Shown here: positions 34,907 through 47,926 of the stretch, in pieces
How the letters are laid out: every line of letters starts with the position of its first letter
Position numbering within the stretch: position 1 is the first letter of the stretch
Assembly (NCBI GenBank): GCA_000320545.1
Contig: ADNK01003027.1
Coordinates: 1 to 64,000, forward strand
Length of the DNA: 64,000 nt
From: Bigelowiella natans CCMP2755
Taxonomy: Eukaryota > Cercozoa > Chlorarachniophyceae
Direction: 5' to 3'
Notes under the pieces: model-generated
Database searches by the model: none
What the model was told of the DNA's origin: nothing
Seen by the model: only the letters and a program-made list of their open reading frames with translations
Translations under genes and position numbers: made by a program

Positions 34907-36138
34907 AGCTGCAGTAGTAGTATACGTTCGCCACATCCTTCCTATTACTTTCTCCATATTCTCATAGTAGACAAAATTCCTACTATTATTATTTGTTGTT
35001 GTTGCTGTTCATCATAGATTATTACTCCTAGCCATTACTTCAGTTGTTGGCTTTGCGATATCCTGCTGCTGCTGCATCCATATTGTTTGTTGTTTTATTT
35101 TTATGCAGGGCCGAGGATAGCAAGCTAGGTGGAGCATCTAGTAATTACCCATTAAGAGGCGGAAAGTTTGGATTATATGAGGGAGGTGTAAGAGTGAGGG
35201 GCTTCGTCCACTCCGATCTATTACCCGAATCACAAAGAAATTCAACATGGGATGGCTTAATGCATATCTCAGATATTTTAGATACCATCGTTGGAGCAGC
35301 AACAGCAGGAGGTGTTACTATTACAGAGGGAAGAAGAAGAAGAAGAGAAAAGGAGGAGGAGGAGGAGGAGGAGGAGGAGGATACGGATGTTGTTGGAGAG
35401 GACCAATTGGAAGAGGAGGTAGCAGCCTTAACAGCAACAGATACATCAGTCGCTATGGAAGAAATGAGAAAAGGAGGAGGAGGAGGAGGAGGAGGAGGAG
35501 CGACAAGCAAAGACGGCACTACCGTTACACCTAGTAGCAGCAGCAGCAGCAACACGTTCAACATGTGGCCATATATCTTGTCAGGACTGAAATCGCCCCG
35601 TAATGAAATAGTTCTGCAGCCTCTCAATCAGTATTGGCCAAACGCCAATAATAATCGCTGCTGCTGCTGTTCTGATTCATGGCTTAACAATCCATATCAA
35701 CCCCATTGTGGTGCAGCTTACCTGCAATGGCCATACAAACTAATTGTGGGAGAACCTGGTGACCATAGAACTTCAAAGTCAGGATTAGCTGATCGATTAC
35801 TTGAATGGCAGCAGCCAGCATGTCATCAAAACGACGCTCCTATGATCATAAACATAGGGCCAAAGTTCGGAAGTCAAGAAATCCGACTTTTTGACGTCGA
35901 CAGAGATCCTGGAGAAAGTATTAATTTGGCTCACACCCCAAAAGGGAAAAGGCTCGCTATGCAGTTGGTTCAAAGATTAATCACAGAAAGTGCAAGTTTC
36001 CCTGCACCAACTGTAGGAAGTGACTTGTCGGCACCACCCAAAGAAGCATGTGAGGTGGTGAGAGAAACAGGGAACTGGCGACCTTGGGAACCTTCCAAAT
36101 TTGGAGATCATGTAGTTGTTGCGACAAGGAATGAATGA
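32275..36138 (+). CDS. Secreted sulfatase (arylsulfatase B-like), 5 exons
   Basis: Exons 32275-32957, 33700-33976, 34225-34449, 34743-34855 and 35109-36138 join in phase to 776 codons including the stop. The start is followed by a hydrophobic signal peptide (LFIIIVIIVAIAHAAAL). Sulfatase landmarks follow in order: VIDDLGW (metal Asp95/96), the formylglycine motif CAPSR with Cys131 in MCAPSRASMFTGRHP, VGKWHLP (Lys207, His209), HDPYQAPDKH, IIIVHSDNGG and PLRGGKFGLYEGGVRVRGF, with a C-terminal subdomain (AAYLQWPYKLIVGEPG). The family hydrolyses sulfate esters of glycans or aryl compounds and needs conversion of the Cys to formylglycine in the ER. The protein is longer than the family norm (about 500) because of Lys-, Gly-, Glu- and Ser-rich insertions from repeats. 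Substrate unknown. Confidence 0.92.
34859..34902. repeat. TA array at a splice donor
   Basis: TA repeat beginning within a few bases of the donor after sulfatase exon 4 (exon end 34855). Confidence 0.95.
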
Positions 36139-36480
36139 ATGAATGACATCGACGACGACGACGACGACTAAAACGAACAAAAATATGTTATCATAGATTG
36201 TAGCGAGCAGTTTGGAGAATGTACCACCTATACTTCCATGCTGGGACATATGACAAATGATCATCATCATTCATATTTTTGTCGTAGAAATCTCCAACAA
36301 ATTTTAATAATTGTTCGAACAGCGGTGGTGCAGAAATACTTAGTCAGGACGCCTTTTGAGGATGACTTGATGTGTTCTGTAAGTTCTTCTTGTTTGGGAG
36401 CTAGTCCACTTCATGTCGGCATTTACACGCACACAGCCATATTCGCATTGTAATATGATTCTTGCACCTTGATCGCCTAG

Positions 36481-36518
<38 letters not shown>

Positions 36519-37940
36519 TTGCATTGCTATGATTGGCAAGTGGGGATTCATCTGATGGCAATTTTGTGCTCGTTTGCACATCATGTGAGTTTGACATGGC
36601 CCACCAAGCTAGCGAGAAAGGGGCCATGAATGCTAGAATGTGCAAGTGTTCATTCGATTGTTAGGCTGATCGCCACTGCATTTGTTTGCACGGGAACATC
36701 TAGACACATGGTCATGCCAGCATGCAGCATGCCCACTAGCTAGCTAGTCCACAGTAGTAGCTAGCGGTCCTGTGAGAAGAATTTGCACATGCAGATCTTT
36801 CTGCGATTGCTGATGAAACAAAACAGGTGTTGCCGAGGAAGCTGAAGCTTCCAGGTAGGCAGTGGAACAAATGCTCTTGTTGCGCATGCAGGCGCGCTGG
36901 AAATTGATGCATGTGAAAGATGCGATTTGACAATGATGCCAGCAGCAAACAATTCAAATTTCACACATGGAGCCATTCGCTGACGCCATGCTAGCATGCA
37001 TGGATGCCAGCATCAAGATTCTTCATTTTTGCTTTGCGGGCAACCTTTTGCATTGAAAGTTTTGGGGTTCCGTTGGGGTTTCATTTGTTTTGCATGCATT
37101 TTTGCACACAACTGTGTCAATCCCGGTGACGAGTGGGTTTTGAACAAACCATGCTTTGCGCGTGCGGCCTGGCGCGCTCAATCGTTGCAATCGGACATTG
37201 GAAGCACACTGGAGCCTGTTTGAGGTTCAAATTTGATTTTTTTTTCGAATTTCAGCTCAAAAACCTCATTTTTCAACGCAGAACGCCTGCCAGCAGGCGA
37301 AAATTGGAAAATTCTTGCCACTTTCGAACACGCTAGCGCATTTGCATTTGCGTGCCATGAGTTTTGCAAGCTCATGAGGGTGTGTGCACACTAGCTTTGT
37401 GGACGTGCGAAGTTTCAGCACACGCACGCAAAAATCACTGGACCAATTGACAAATTCATGCTGTTCGTTGCACATTTGACACAGTGATTGAAAATTCACA
37501 CCATTCATCACACATTTGATGCAGTTGTGCATGTCACACACTAGCACACCTAGACACTCTAGCTACTTAGCAGTAGTGCTAGACTGTAACGTGCATGACA
37601 CAGCATCGCGAATGTCTCCAGATGTTGTGTCCATTTTGCAGCGTTGACGTGCCGAAGCAAATGTGTCTACGTTAGTACTGCGCTGTACTTGCGCACACAC
37701 GCACACACGCACACACATGATTTCACTTTTGTTGCGTAGTGTCTTGCGAAGATGCGCGATTCGCGCCAATATTCATGTATGCGCGATGGAGTGATGTCCC
37801 AATCCATGCTATGTGTCATGTGTACTAGCAGAGACTATCTAGCTATGTCTAGAGATCTGTGCATTGACATGCTATGCATGGCTTGGAGTCCCTTTGATAC
37901 GTGGTTGTGACTGTCTGATAAAAGAATCGAACTTGTTCGT
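36139..37940. other. Gene-poor block D
   Basis: It separates the convergent sulfatase and MEPCE-like genes. From about 36.45 kb it has the same character as blocks A and B (GCATGC, CTAGCTAG, few trinucleotide repeats), with a GT array at 36482-36515 and a small CACACG cluster at 37695-37716. No exon is supported; open frames overlap on both strands without protein character. Confidence 0.65.
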
Positions 37941-39174
37941 CTACAGAAGCGAAGATGCACAGTGAGAAAACAAACTAAGTAGATGAAATGGCGAATCGCT
38001 TGATTTGCGACAGAGACTTTCTTCAAGGTAGTAGGGGTTTGTCGTCTCGATGTTGTTTCTATGTGAGCTATGATCTCTTTCATGATGATAAAATGATGAA
38101 TTATGTGCTTCAAATAAATCTACAATCGATTCATTTTTGAGAGTTGACAAGCGCCAGAGCTTGCAAGCTGAAGCAGCCACGTCGTTGTTTCCAAGCTTTC
38201 GAAACAAATATATTGGTCTTGCCTGTCCAAACGATTTGCTACTAGTCCCAGATATATTAAAAGTGCGGAACAGCTGCAAACGGGTGTGATTTCGAATCCA
38301 AGCGAGGAAATCTTTGGGACGCAGCTTTATGTTCTTGAGAGATCCAATCGTAGGAGAGGAAGTTTCTCTTTTAGTTTGCGCTTTTTGGTAGCTTTTCCAT
38401 GGTTGTGGTTCTAATGCAAGAACCCCCCCTACCGAAAGAGATCGTTCACATTTGAGGAGCAAGTCGATGATTCCCTGGTCGCCCCTACATTGGGGTATTA
38501 TTATAATAATCATTTTTATTATCATCATCATTATCTCTTTTATAAATCTTATCACAACTTATCAGGTAACAACTTGTAAATTATTATCATACCCACACCA
38601 TCATCGTTAATGCTACTTGTCGTACGTTATACGTACGATGTATTACCAATTCAGGTGGATCCACTTCGTAACGCTAAAGCAAGTGATCATGTCATAAACT
38701 CCAACCGATTCATAAGGATTATCCAACCAATTTTGGCAATGGAAATGTACTTGAAGTCGTCGCAAATTTTGAGCTTCTGCATGATGATGATGATGGTGAC
38801 GTTGAGTGCTACTTCCTTTTCCCCCTCTTGGTAGAAAATGCTCTTTTCTCAAGATGTTGTTGCTGCTGCTGCTGATTATTGGTGGTTGATATTGATTCTG
38901 ATGCCTGTGGCGAGGATGAAGATACGATGAGCGAAATAATAATGCACCAGAAGCTCTCGAAGAATCATCTTTAGCTGCCACTGCCGCTCGTATTGCATTC
39001 GAGCGTGCTTTGTAAATTAAGGTAGGGTCAATATCCACACCATGCATTACGTAGGGCTGAGCTTTTAGAGCAAGGCCTAGTGTCAGGATACCCTCCTGAC
39101 AACAACAACAACAATAATATTAATTATACCATTAGATAATAAGGGCAGCGTACGTGCGTGTGTGTCCCCGGTAG

Positions 39175-39209
<35 letters not shown>

Positions 39210-40508
39210 TGACTATTGATATCGTCAACAAAAAGTGCTTACATTGCAGCCAATGTCCAAACACCTCATTCCTTTCAATGAATTCGGTTCAAATATGTTT
39301 AGCCTTATGTCCTGCCCAATTTTTCTTCCAGATCTATACCTGATTCAAGATATTATTACATAAAGGAGGTCTCTTCTACATCATGGCTGGTCGCTGATCA
39401 TAAAGCAAACGATGCTTTCTAAAGATGATCGATATCAGACTTATGATATACAGATGAAACCTCACCATATGTACACGTACTTGCATGTATAATTTTCACG
39501 ACGGGACTATATCATCATAAGCAGCTTGTTGTATTGATCTCCAAATATAAAGAAAAATAACTAAAGGAGGCATGCTTCGAGATTTGGGAATTTTGTCCGA
39601 GAGATGCACGCAAATACTTATGATTGGATGTCTACTACTAGTACGGACATCATCACAGAATTTTAGGCAGCAGCAGTCCTGTTACACCAGCAGTAGCAGC
39701 AGTAGAGGCAGCAGCAGTACCAGTAGAAGTAGCTCTCTCTCTCTCTCTATTTATGTAACTAGTCATTATTATTATCACCCATAATAGTTCTGGTAGTTCC
39801 CAAATTTAACACTCCCCCTTCTCATCCACTGCCCTTTTCTCTTGTAGAAATCTTTAACTACTGAAGGGGGTGCTTCTTTCCCTTCCTCTCTATATCGTCC
39901 CTCGCTCCTTTCACAATTGTTGTTGTTGTTGTTGTTTTCGGTGTTGTTTCCATTGGCCACAGAGCTGTTCTTCTTCGGCACGTGAGATTCGGACAAAGAA
40001 CTCTGTTTATTATATTGTCGATGCTGTTGCTGCTGCTGCTGCTGCTGCCGCGACAAGGTGGTTTGTGGAACATGACGACGAGGAGGAGGATGGCTACACC
40101 TTTCGATTTAGTACGCAGGAGAGTGAAGAAGACGACATTATATAACGGCAACATTACTTTTTATGCTAGTTGATAATGATGAGTAGGTGATAACCTATAT
40201 TACTGCTTACAAAAGAACTACCTCCTCTAATACAATTTCTTGTTACTACTACGACAAAACCATCATCATTCATTCATATGTTGATTATTACTTGAGCAAT
40301 CGTCGACGACTCGCCTCCTCATCTCCATATGCTGGCACAATGAATTTCCTTTTGTTCAACAGAGAAGAAACCGGAACAGCAGCCGTACCCGCAGTAGTAG
40401 CAGGTATGCTCTTTTTTCTCATTATTATTTGTGTCTCGTTGTTCCCTGTCGTCGTATGGCAGTTCCTTAGCTTGCTTACTGTCGAACCAGAAAGAAGCTG
40501 CGACTGGA

Positions 40509-40539
<31 letters not shown>

Positions 40540-40764
40540 CTCAAAATGATATTGATAATGCTGGTGCTGATGCTGCTGATTTCGACGATGGTGATGACCA
40601 GAAAAGTTTTGATAATAGAGAGCACAAAGATGTAGTAGCCAGATAAGGAGGATCAATAGGATTCTCACTATTGAGGTCGTACCGCTACTAGTAGCGGTCA
40701 CAAGGGAATCAAAAGTTACAGCAACAGCATTAGTAAATGACGAGATTTGCTTCCTAATCGCCAT
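37941..40764 (-). CDS. Bin3/MEPCE-like RNA methyltransferase, 5 exons
   Basis: Exons 40292-40764, 39779-40099, 39243-39339, 38647-39095 and 37941-38484 join in phase to 628 codons. Bin3-family marks run in order: KFGNYQNYYGYR just before the methyltransferase fold, the SAM motif CLDIGCN, VDIDPTLIYKAR, YDMITCFSVTKWIHLNW, and GGVLALEPQPWKSY with a tail ARPIYLFRK. In animals MEPCE/BCDIN3 puts a gamma-monomethyl phosphate cap on 7SK and U6-type RNAs; the same role is inferred. Low-complexity Gln, Asn and His inserts are common. The chosen ATG (40764) puts a hydrophobic stretch (IVRILLILLIWLLHLCALYY) near the N-terminus, which is unusual for the family; a downstream ATG near 40419 is the alternative start. 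Confidence 0.87.
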
Positions 40765-41577
40765 AACGCTCCCCCGTGATGTAAGTTGAATGTGCTTACT
40801 ACGGTCATAGCTTGCAGTGTTCGTTCTGTTCTGTTCTTCTATGGTATTTATACGACGGGCCTTTGCTGTGTGGCCCTCCCTATTCTTACCCTGGGAATGG
40901 TACTTGTTTATTTCGTTGATAATGATGATGATGATGATGATGATGCCGATGATAATAAACATGCACATGCATGATGATCGTCGATCTGTTCGTCGATCGC
41001 CTCTGTCTGTCTGTGTGTGTGTGTGTGTGTTATGTTGTAAGATCTAGATCTAGTACGAGGAATTATTAATACGATCATCATATAATAATATCCAACCATT
41101 TTTACCATGCGACAACCACTGATTAAATGGGATTTTAAGATTTTTTTAGGTATTATTTATTAATAACCAATTGTGTAGAGATTATGTGTAATTTTGAGTT
41201 GCGACAACAAAAAGAGCATGCCAATACCTAGAAATACTGATGTAAACGATGACAACGACAACGACAACGACTACGACGACGTCCTCAGGACGACAACGAG
41301 TACCGCCAGCTGTGCCTGCCTGCGTGCCTGCCTGCCTGCCTGCCGCATGTACGGGCATCAACGTCGTCTATTCTGAGCAGTGGTAATACTACCCTGGCTG
41401 TTGTGCAGTAAACAACGATTGCATGGGGAACTAACTACCGCTGACAACTTTGCTATATTTGTGCTGCTATGCATATATCCAACATGATGCTGTACACGTA
41501 GTGCACACAGTAGTAGCTGATGAGCATAATTCTTCCGGCGGCCATTGGATCAGCACCGATAGCTATTAGCATTGCAA
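40765..41577. other. Divergent intergenic region
   Basis: Region between the MEPCE-like gene (-) and the next gene (+), likely carrying both promoters. It holds an ATG/GAT array at 40916-40945, a GT array at 41013-41030 and GCCT repeats at 41319-41343. I see no supported exon. Confidence 0.5.
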
Positions 41578-43165
41578 ATGGCTGCTTCTAATCCATATTT
41601 GGATGCTGTTAACGAACATGGTAAGCGAATGAAGAGTATTTTAGCACCCCTTAAAGGACTTCTAAAAGACATTGTCAACATCTCGTTGAGGGTATGTGAA
41701 TGCAATCTTTTGTAAATTTAGTCCCAAATCGTCCTTTTATTATTTATCGCCTGTTGTCTGTTCCAGCTTCGGAAAATAAAAGGCATCAAGTCTCTCCGGA
41801 ATCAGTAGTTACACAAAATCGTAAATGCTTTCATGTGCAACGATGACGTTACTGGGTCGCAAATCAGGTTGAAAGCGACAAAACGTAATGCGGAATGCTT
41901 GCTGGACGGAACGAATATGTTTAGGGTAGTAGTAGCAGTGGTTAGTAGGTGTAGTTAGTGACACATCATCGAAAGATAATGATTAAAATTTCCAAACATC
42001 TTCGCATCCAACATCTTTGCGCCGATGATGATGATTTGGTTGGCGCGTGTGACGTGTTGGGATGATGCATGGACTAGTGGCATCAGATATACACGCCTCA
42101 AGATAATAATTAAAAAATAATTATAAATAATAACAGCAATGGTAACAATAATAGTAATGATAGTAATCCAGAATTAATACTTATATTTGCACACTGGCAG
42201 GTAGCAAACTCAGAAAACACATCGGTTATAAAGAATGTGACAGACACTTTGGAAATCATACGAAATTGGGCTGCTGACTGTGAAACGAAGTTGTAAGTTC
42301 TTCATTAGAAAATTTATGAAATATAAGATGATAATAGCATCACGATTTGTCACATGTTGTTGTTGTTGTTGTTGTTGTTGTTGTCTGTTTCTTTCATTCT
42401 CTTTCTTGGGCTTCTTTCTTCTTACCATCGTCCATATCGTACCTCCACCACCACATATGATCCATCAACCACTACAACACAGGCATCATTGAGAACAAAA
42501 GCCATAATTATCCCTTGTTCTTCTACCTCCATATTCACTTAGAGTTGATAAAGGCCCTGCTGCTCATCGTGAGAGACGTGAGGCATGGTTGGCATTTCTT
42601 GAGCGGAAGCAGCACCAACATCCCTCTGCAGCAGTATTCGATAGTAGAGAATTACGAGGAGGAGAGACAACTATTGAATCCCATCAAAGGAAAAACACGC
42701 AATCATCATCCGGAATGAAGAAGAAATCGGAAGGAGGCTACCATAACAACGGGATGCAACGTCAGGATAGGAAAGCAAGACGGTAATAATAATAATAATA
42801 ATAATATTAATGATAATAATAGGAAACTCTGTCGTCATGCAATGAAGAAGAAGAATAACGAGTAGAAGAAGGAAAGTGCAAAAAAGGGAGGATATCGAAG
42901 AAGAAAGGAAGGAAAAATAAGCTAAAACAATATTTCGTCACTTGATTCGTACTCATGATTATCGTTGTCCTTATAATTTATGAGTATTTTGGATTAAGTT
43001 GTATCCTCTTCTCCTTCTTCTCCATTAGTAGAAGCCGATTTTCCATTGATATGGGCACAATAAGCAGTAATAATAATGATAATGGTGAAGCTGATGAGGA
43101 GGAGGAGGAGGACCACGACAGCAAAATGCTGCAAGTAAGTATCAGGCCTCATAGAAAGAGAGGAA

Positions 43166-43202
<37 letters not shown>

Positions 43203-43381
43203 TATCAGCATGGAGAGTAATTGTTCATGATCATATAATAGTAATACCGTAGTAACAATAAGTCGCCTCTGGGCAGCAACTTTTCACATATCCACCATCA
43301 GCATTCTCCTCTCCATCCTCCTGCTCCTATGATCATTTGGAGTAGTAGCGAATATATGCAGCATGTTAGGCATCATATCAT

Positions 43382-43417
<36 letters not shown>

Positions 43418-45484
43418 CGCTGCTGCTGCTATCAACCTTCTACCCACATAACACAGGCTCTTGCAGAGATGTCAGAAACGATTCATTCGCAATCTCGAAG
43501 TAGTAGCAGTAGTATTTGTTGTTGTTGTTGTTGTAGTGCACGCTATTTACAACTGATAATAAAAGTACGACTAGTTATTTTTAGCTCGATTGTTGTGTAT
43601 GAATGAATCTTCGTCATCTTCTTGTTCACAATAAACAATACAACATATTGAGTAATGACACTCACCTGGTATTCTTGATTAAATTATGATATTTATTTTC
43701 TTATTCATATAATAAGTGAGTCAATACAACGACTACTCGAGATCCTGCGGTTCCGAATTAGAAAAACCTAATGTTGGCCTCTTTAAGCCGAAAGTCGTCT
43801 CTATTGCTGGTGAGGATGTGTACTATGCAAAAATACAGAATATACTATGTGTTATTGACGACGATGAAGGTGAATCATATCAGTACGTGATGGTGATGAT
43901 GATGATGATTATGATGATGATGATAACGGAGAAAAACAACAGCATAAAGACAATAGAGATTTAGCTTGAAGCGGAATACTGATACATATCTCACTTTATA
44001 TTGTTCCTGCTCATTAATACTCATTGATCATAGACAGTAGTTATCTTCTCCTCTTCATACCATTTCCTTTTTTCATTATTTGTTTTCATTGTTTTTTTAA
44101 AATAGCTTCCTCTTACATATTCTAGCTTATTGTATATACTACAAATCTATCCACTCGTCTCTCATCATATTATCATTATATTAGCCAATACCATAATCTA
44201 TCAATCCTTTGATACTACTGCTACTACAACTGCTGCTGCTGCTGTTGCTGCTACAGGTGTAGATCCATTAAATCCAGACGTGTTCTTGTGCTCAGTACGA
44301 TCAAATATGGACGGATTCACGTTAGTAAATAATATATTTACATAAAGATGTAAATAGTCATCACTACTTGCTCACATCAAATAATATATATAAGCAATTG
44401 ATGACGTGACGATCCATAAAATACTGGTAGTTCCAGACATTGAGCAGTACGTGCTACGACGAATATCAATATATAATGCATACTGTATAAGTCTTCCAAC
44501 GTCTCCCAGCGCAAATCAACGCCGTTATAATATTGATTTCTTTTGATTCTCTCTCTTTTCCTCGTTTTTCTTCTTCCTTCAGCACATTTGAATTCGAAGT
44601 CAACATAAGAACCGATTCTATAGGTAGTAATAGTACTAATAGTAGTAATAGTACTAGTAACTATGATGCATGGTGATGATGGTGCTTAATGAGATTGGAT
44701 TATAAAGAAGTGAGAGAAGAATGAATGATGTGTGTGTACCCTTCCCTTTTTTATTTTCGCCTCTGCTGTTGCTGTTGTTGTTGCTGCTGCTGTCTTTTGC
44801 AGATATAATAGGAAAGGAATTCGCCGAAGATTTCGCTGAGGAAATGCAACAAGATCCAGCAGGTGAATGATGTTTAATGATCTAAGTACTACAAATTTAC
44901 CAACTCAAATAACATTACTTAGTTGTCGTCATTATGAAACAAGGAATGAGCCGATGTTTATATAAATTAAATGTGGGCATTTATGATGATAGTGTTAATA
45001 GTATTGAGTATTATTATTATGGCTAATACTAAATGATACTAATCATTCTAACACCATTCACCTGTTGGTAACAACAACAACAATAACAATAAAGTGGTGG
45101 CGAGAACACTGGAGAGAGCTCTAAATGAGGCATTTCGGAAGAGACCTCCAGATCCCCTTTCACCTCTATCAGAAAGAGGTGATAATGATGATGATGATGA
45201 TGATGATGGTGATCGAGAATATTCTATACGAAACATTGATTGGGTTTTTCCGACATCATCGCTCTGATCTTGCTGTGGAAATAGTCGTCGTCGTCGTCAG
45301 TGTTCTCGGTGTTTCTAAAATAGATTCAGAATGCAAGAATGTAACTACTACTACTACGGTTATTATTAACGCTTACACCACTACAAACACATTTTGTTAC
45401 CATTGCTCAGGCAAAGAGGTTTTGAAGCATAAATTGTCTCAAGTCGTTCACCTTCTTCATTTAAGTATTGATTACAATGAATGA
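41578..45484 (+). CDS. Unrecognised protein, 11 exons
   Basis: Exons 41578-41691, 42201-42292, 42543-42782, 43029-43134, 43457-43499, 43717-43869, 44257-44320, 44583-44623, 44803-44862, 45095-45178 and 45411-45484 join in phase to 357 codons with the stop. The N-terminus (MAASNPYLDAVNEHGKRMKS, then TDTLEIIRNWAADCE and RREAWLAFLERKQ) looks helical and possibly coiled coil. A Lys/Gln-rich, then Glu-rich middle follows. After it comes a more globular-looking part (GLFKPKVVSIAGEDVYYAKI, NPDVFLCSVRSNMDGF, FEFEVNIRTDSI) and a helical end. I do not recognise the family. The phase agreement over eleven exons is the main evidence that the gene is real. Confidence 0.68.
43168..43199. repeat. TA dinucleotide array
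   Basis: TA repeat in the fourth intron of the unrecognised 11-exon gene, about 35 bp after the donor. Confidence 0.9.
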
Positions 45485-46439
45485 TGATGATGATGATGAG
45501 GATGATGATGAGGATGATGATGATGATGTTGAAAACAACAAAATTGAGTGAAGTACTGATACTCTTTTTCATTATTCATAGCTGAAGAAGATTCCTTTTG
45601 TTCTTATTTGCTTCCAATTGATATCATATTGATGTTGATTCAGATTGATATTGATTCATTTTGGTGTACAATTATAATAATAAGGTTCACACGAGCTATG
45701 TATCACATCCCTTGCAGAAGTGGACAGGCTTATGAATGACGACGACAAAAATACTATTAACAAGACGAAGAAAGACATCGAAAATCCGTATTACTAAAAA
45801 CAAATATAAACAATAATAACATTCCTGCTGTAGCGATAGACATGTGGTGGTGGGAGCATGCAATTTTACACGAAGACGACACCAACCAAAAACTGCATCA
45901 TGTGCATCACACATAGCCTTTACAGACAGAAAATACCAAAAACTGTGTCACAACTTTTACAGAACTTCTTCCAAATTTGTATAGTAGAGATAGTTGAGAC
46001 TGAGTTATACTTATTGTTGTGCCGTTAAATTAACAGATTTCTGAGAACTATGAAGAAGAAGATGCCGTACTACATTCTACTACTTTCATTACTACACCTA
46101 CTTCATTCTTCTTCTTCATCACATTTTTTTAATATCAGTTTGTGATTGATCTTCCTCCTCCTTTTTCTCCTTTTCGCACATCATCATGTGTAGCTGCCTG
46201 TCCATTTTGATGATTCCAAACTCTGATACATGAAATATGATGTGTGATAAGAATAGCACGCACTGTGTTTAAGATTATTTTATTGGTTAATAATGCCTAG
46301 AGGAAATTATTATGATACGATGAGTAATTACTGATCAATGTAATTCTTATCATGATAGTCGTTCTTGTGAGCAAGCGTCATCATCATGACATATCTCTCT
46401 CCCACATCTCCTGCGATTCATCTTGATTGTAATAATCAG
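45485..46439. other. Region between two plus-strand genes
   Basis: A GAT array lies at 45482-45527. A possible exon follows a CAG acceptor at about 46035 (ISENYEEEDAV), which could be the head of the next gene. Nothing else is supported. Confidence 0.4.
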
Positions 46440-47893
46440 ACGTGATTGGGAAGGCGCTGACGACGACAACGACTTGCAGGAAGACGATACTAAGAAAAAG
46501 AAGCAGAAAGTCTTATTAGGCGACAATAAGACGGCAACAACACCAAGAAGCGGGAAGGTAGTAGTAGAGGATGAAAGCCTGTAGTAGTAGCAGTAGCATT
46601 AGTAGTAATACATAGTTGTAGTTGGAAGAAAGAGAGGAATATGCGAATCATGACAATAAGACATGTTGCTTACTGCACGGCTGCTTCAGCTGCTAGGCCA
46701 CGATGAACGTCTCCCTCCCTCCCTCCCTCCCTCCCTCCCTCCCTCCTCTTTACAATTGATCATTATCCTCCTCCTCCCTGCTTGATGATGATTCATGGCT
46801 GCTAGACAACAATTAGTGTCCTCAGTGCTGCTTTTCAGTTCCAGTACATTAACACCATAACCCTACTACTACATCCAATCCTACCTACCTACCTACATTC
46901 CTACCTATCTACCGACAGCAGCAAGGGGGGAACGATGAGCGCCTTAAGTTGCCGCCTTTATCCAGAGAGGAAGCTTACAGATTTGGGGAAATCGAACCCT
47001 CAGTAGGGTACTGATGTAGATAAAGTAGTTAGCAGTGGTGATGTTTGTGGTAATATCGTCTTCTTGATGATTTATGAACAGTAATAATTGAGCCTCCATC
47101 TTTCAGATATATCGCAGAAGCACGACAGAACGAATGGGAGGGTAGTAGTAAGTAGCAGCAGTAGTAGCAGTGGACTACAAACGTGTTATGAGACGGGAAA
47201 GAAAGTAGTCTCGATAAATCAAAGAGGAGAAAGACTGAAGAGAATAATAATAACATACATACTTGGGGTGAGAGACAGAGGAAGGACAGCACATCGATGT
47301 TTAGTATCGTAGAATACATGATCGGCATAATTGATCGCAGCAGCAGCAGCAGTATCAGCACTCTAAACATCTGCTCTCACACCACCATTTACTGCTGCAT
47401 CTAACATCGTAACTAGTAAGAGAAATCTCACTCGTCGTCAAATGATGTGCGTTGTCGTCATCGTCACCATCGTCATCATCGTCGTTCTTGTCACAGAATT
47501 ACAGAGGAAATGGTGGACTAACAACAAGAAGTGCTGCCCTCATGTAAGTCGATCTAAGTGGTAAATTTGATAATGTTGTGAGTTTGATCATAGCGATAAA
47601 ACGTGTATGTTCAGCAACACCACCACCCACCAACTGATGGTTGTTGTAGCAATGGGTCTACAAGTACCTCACATCCAACTGTTGATTGCTATAGCGATGG
47701 ACTCACAAGTTTCTCTTTCGGCTACTCGCTGACTCCCTTTTTACTATTTTCTCTTCCAAGATATGATAGATATGTAATTACTGATTACTGATTCAATGCG
47801 CTTATTCTTTGTTGATGAGCTGTCGTTACCATGCAACCTCCATCTCACCCTGCTACTACTACAACTCATCATAAATATTATCAATGTTACTTT

Positions 47894-47926
<33 letters not shown>

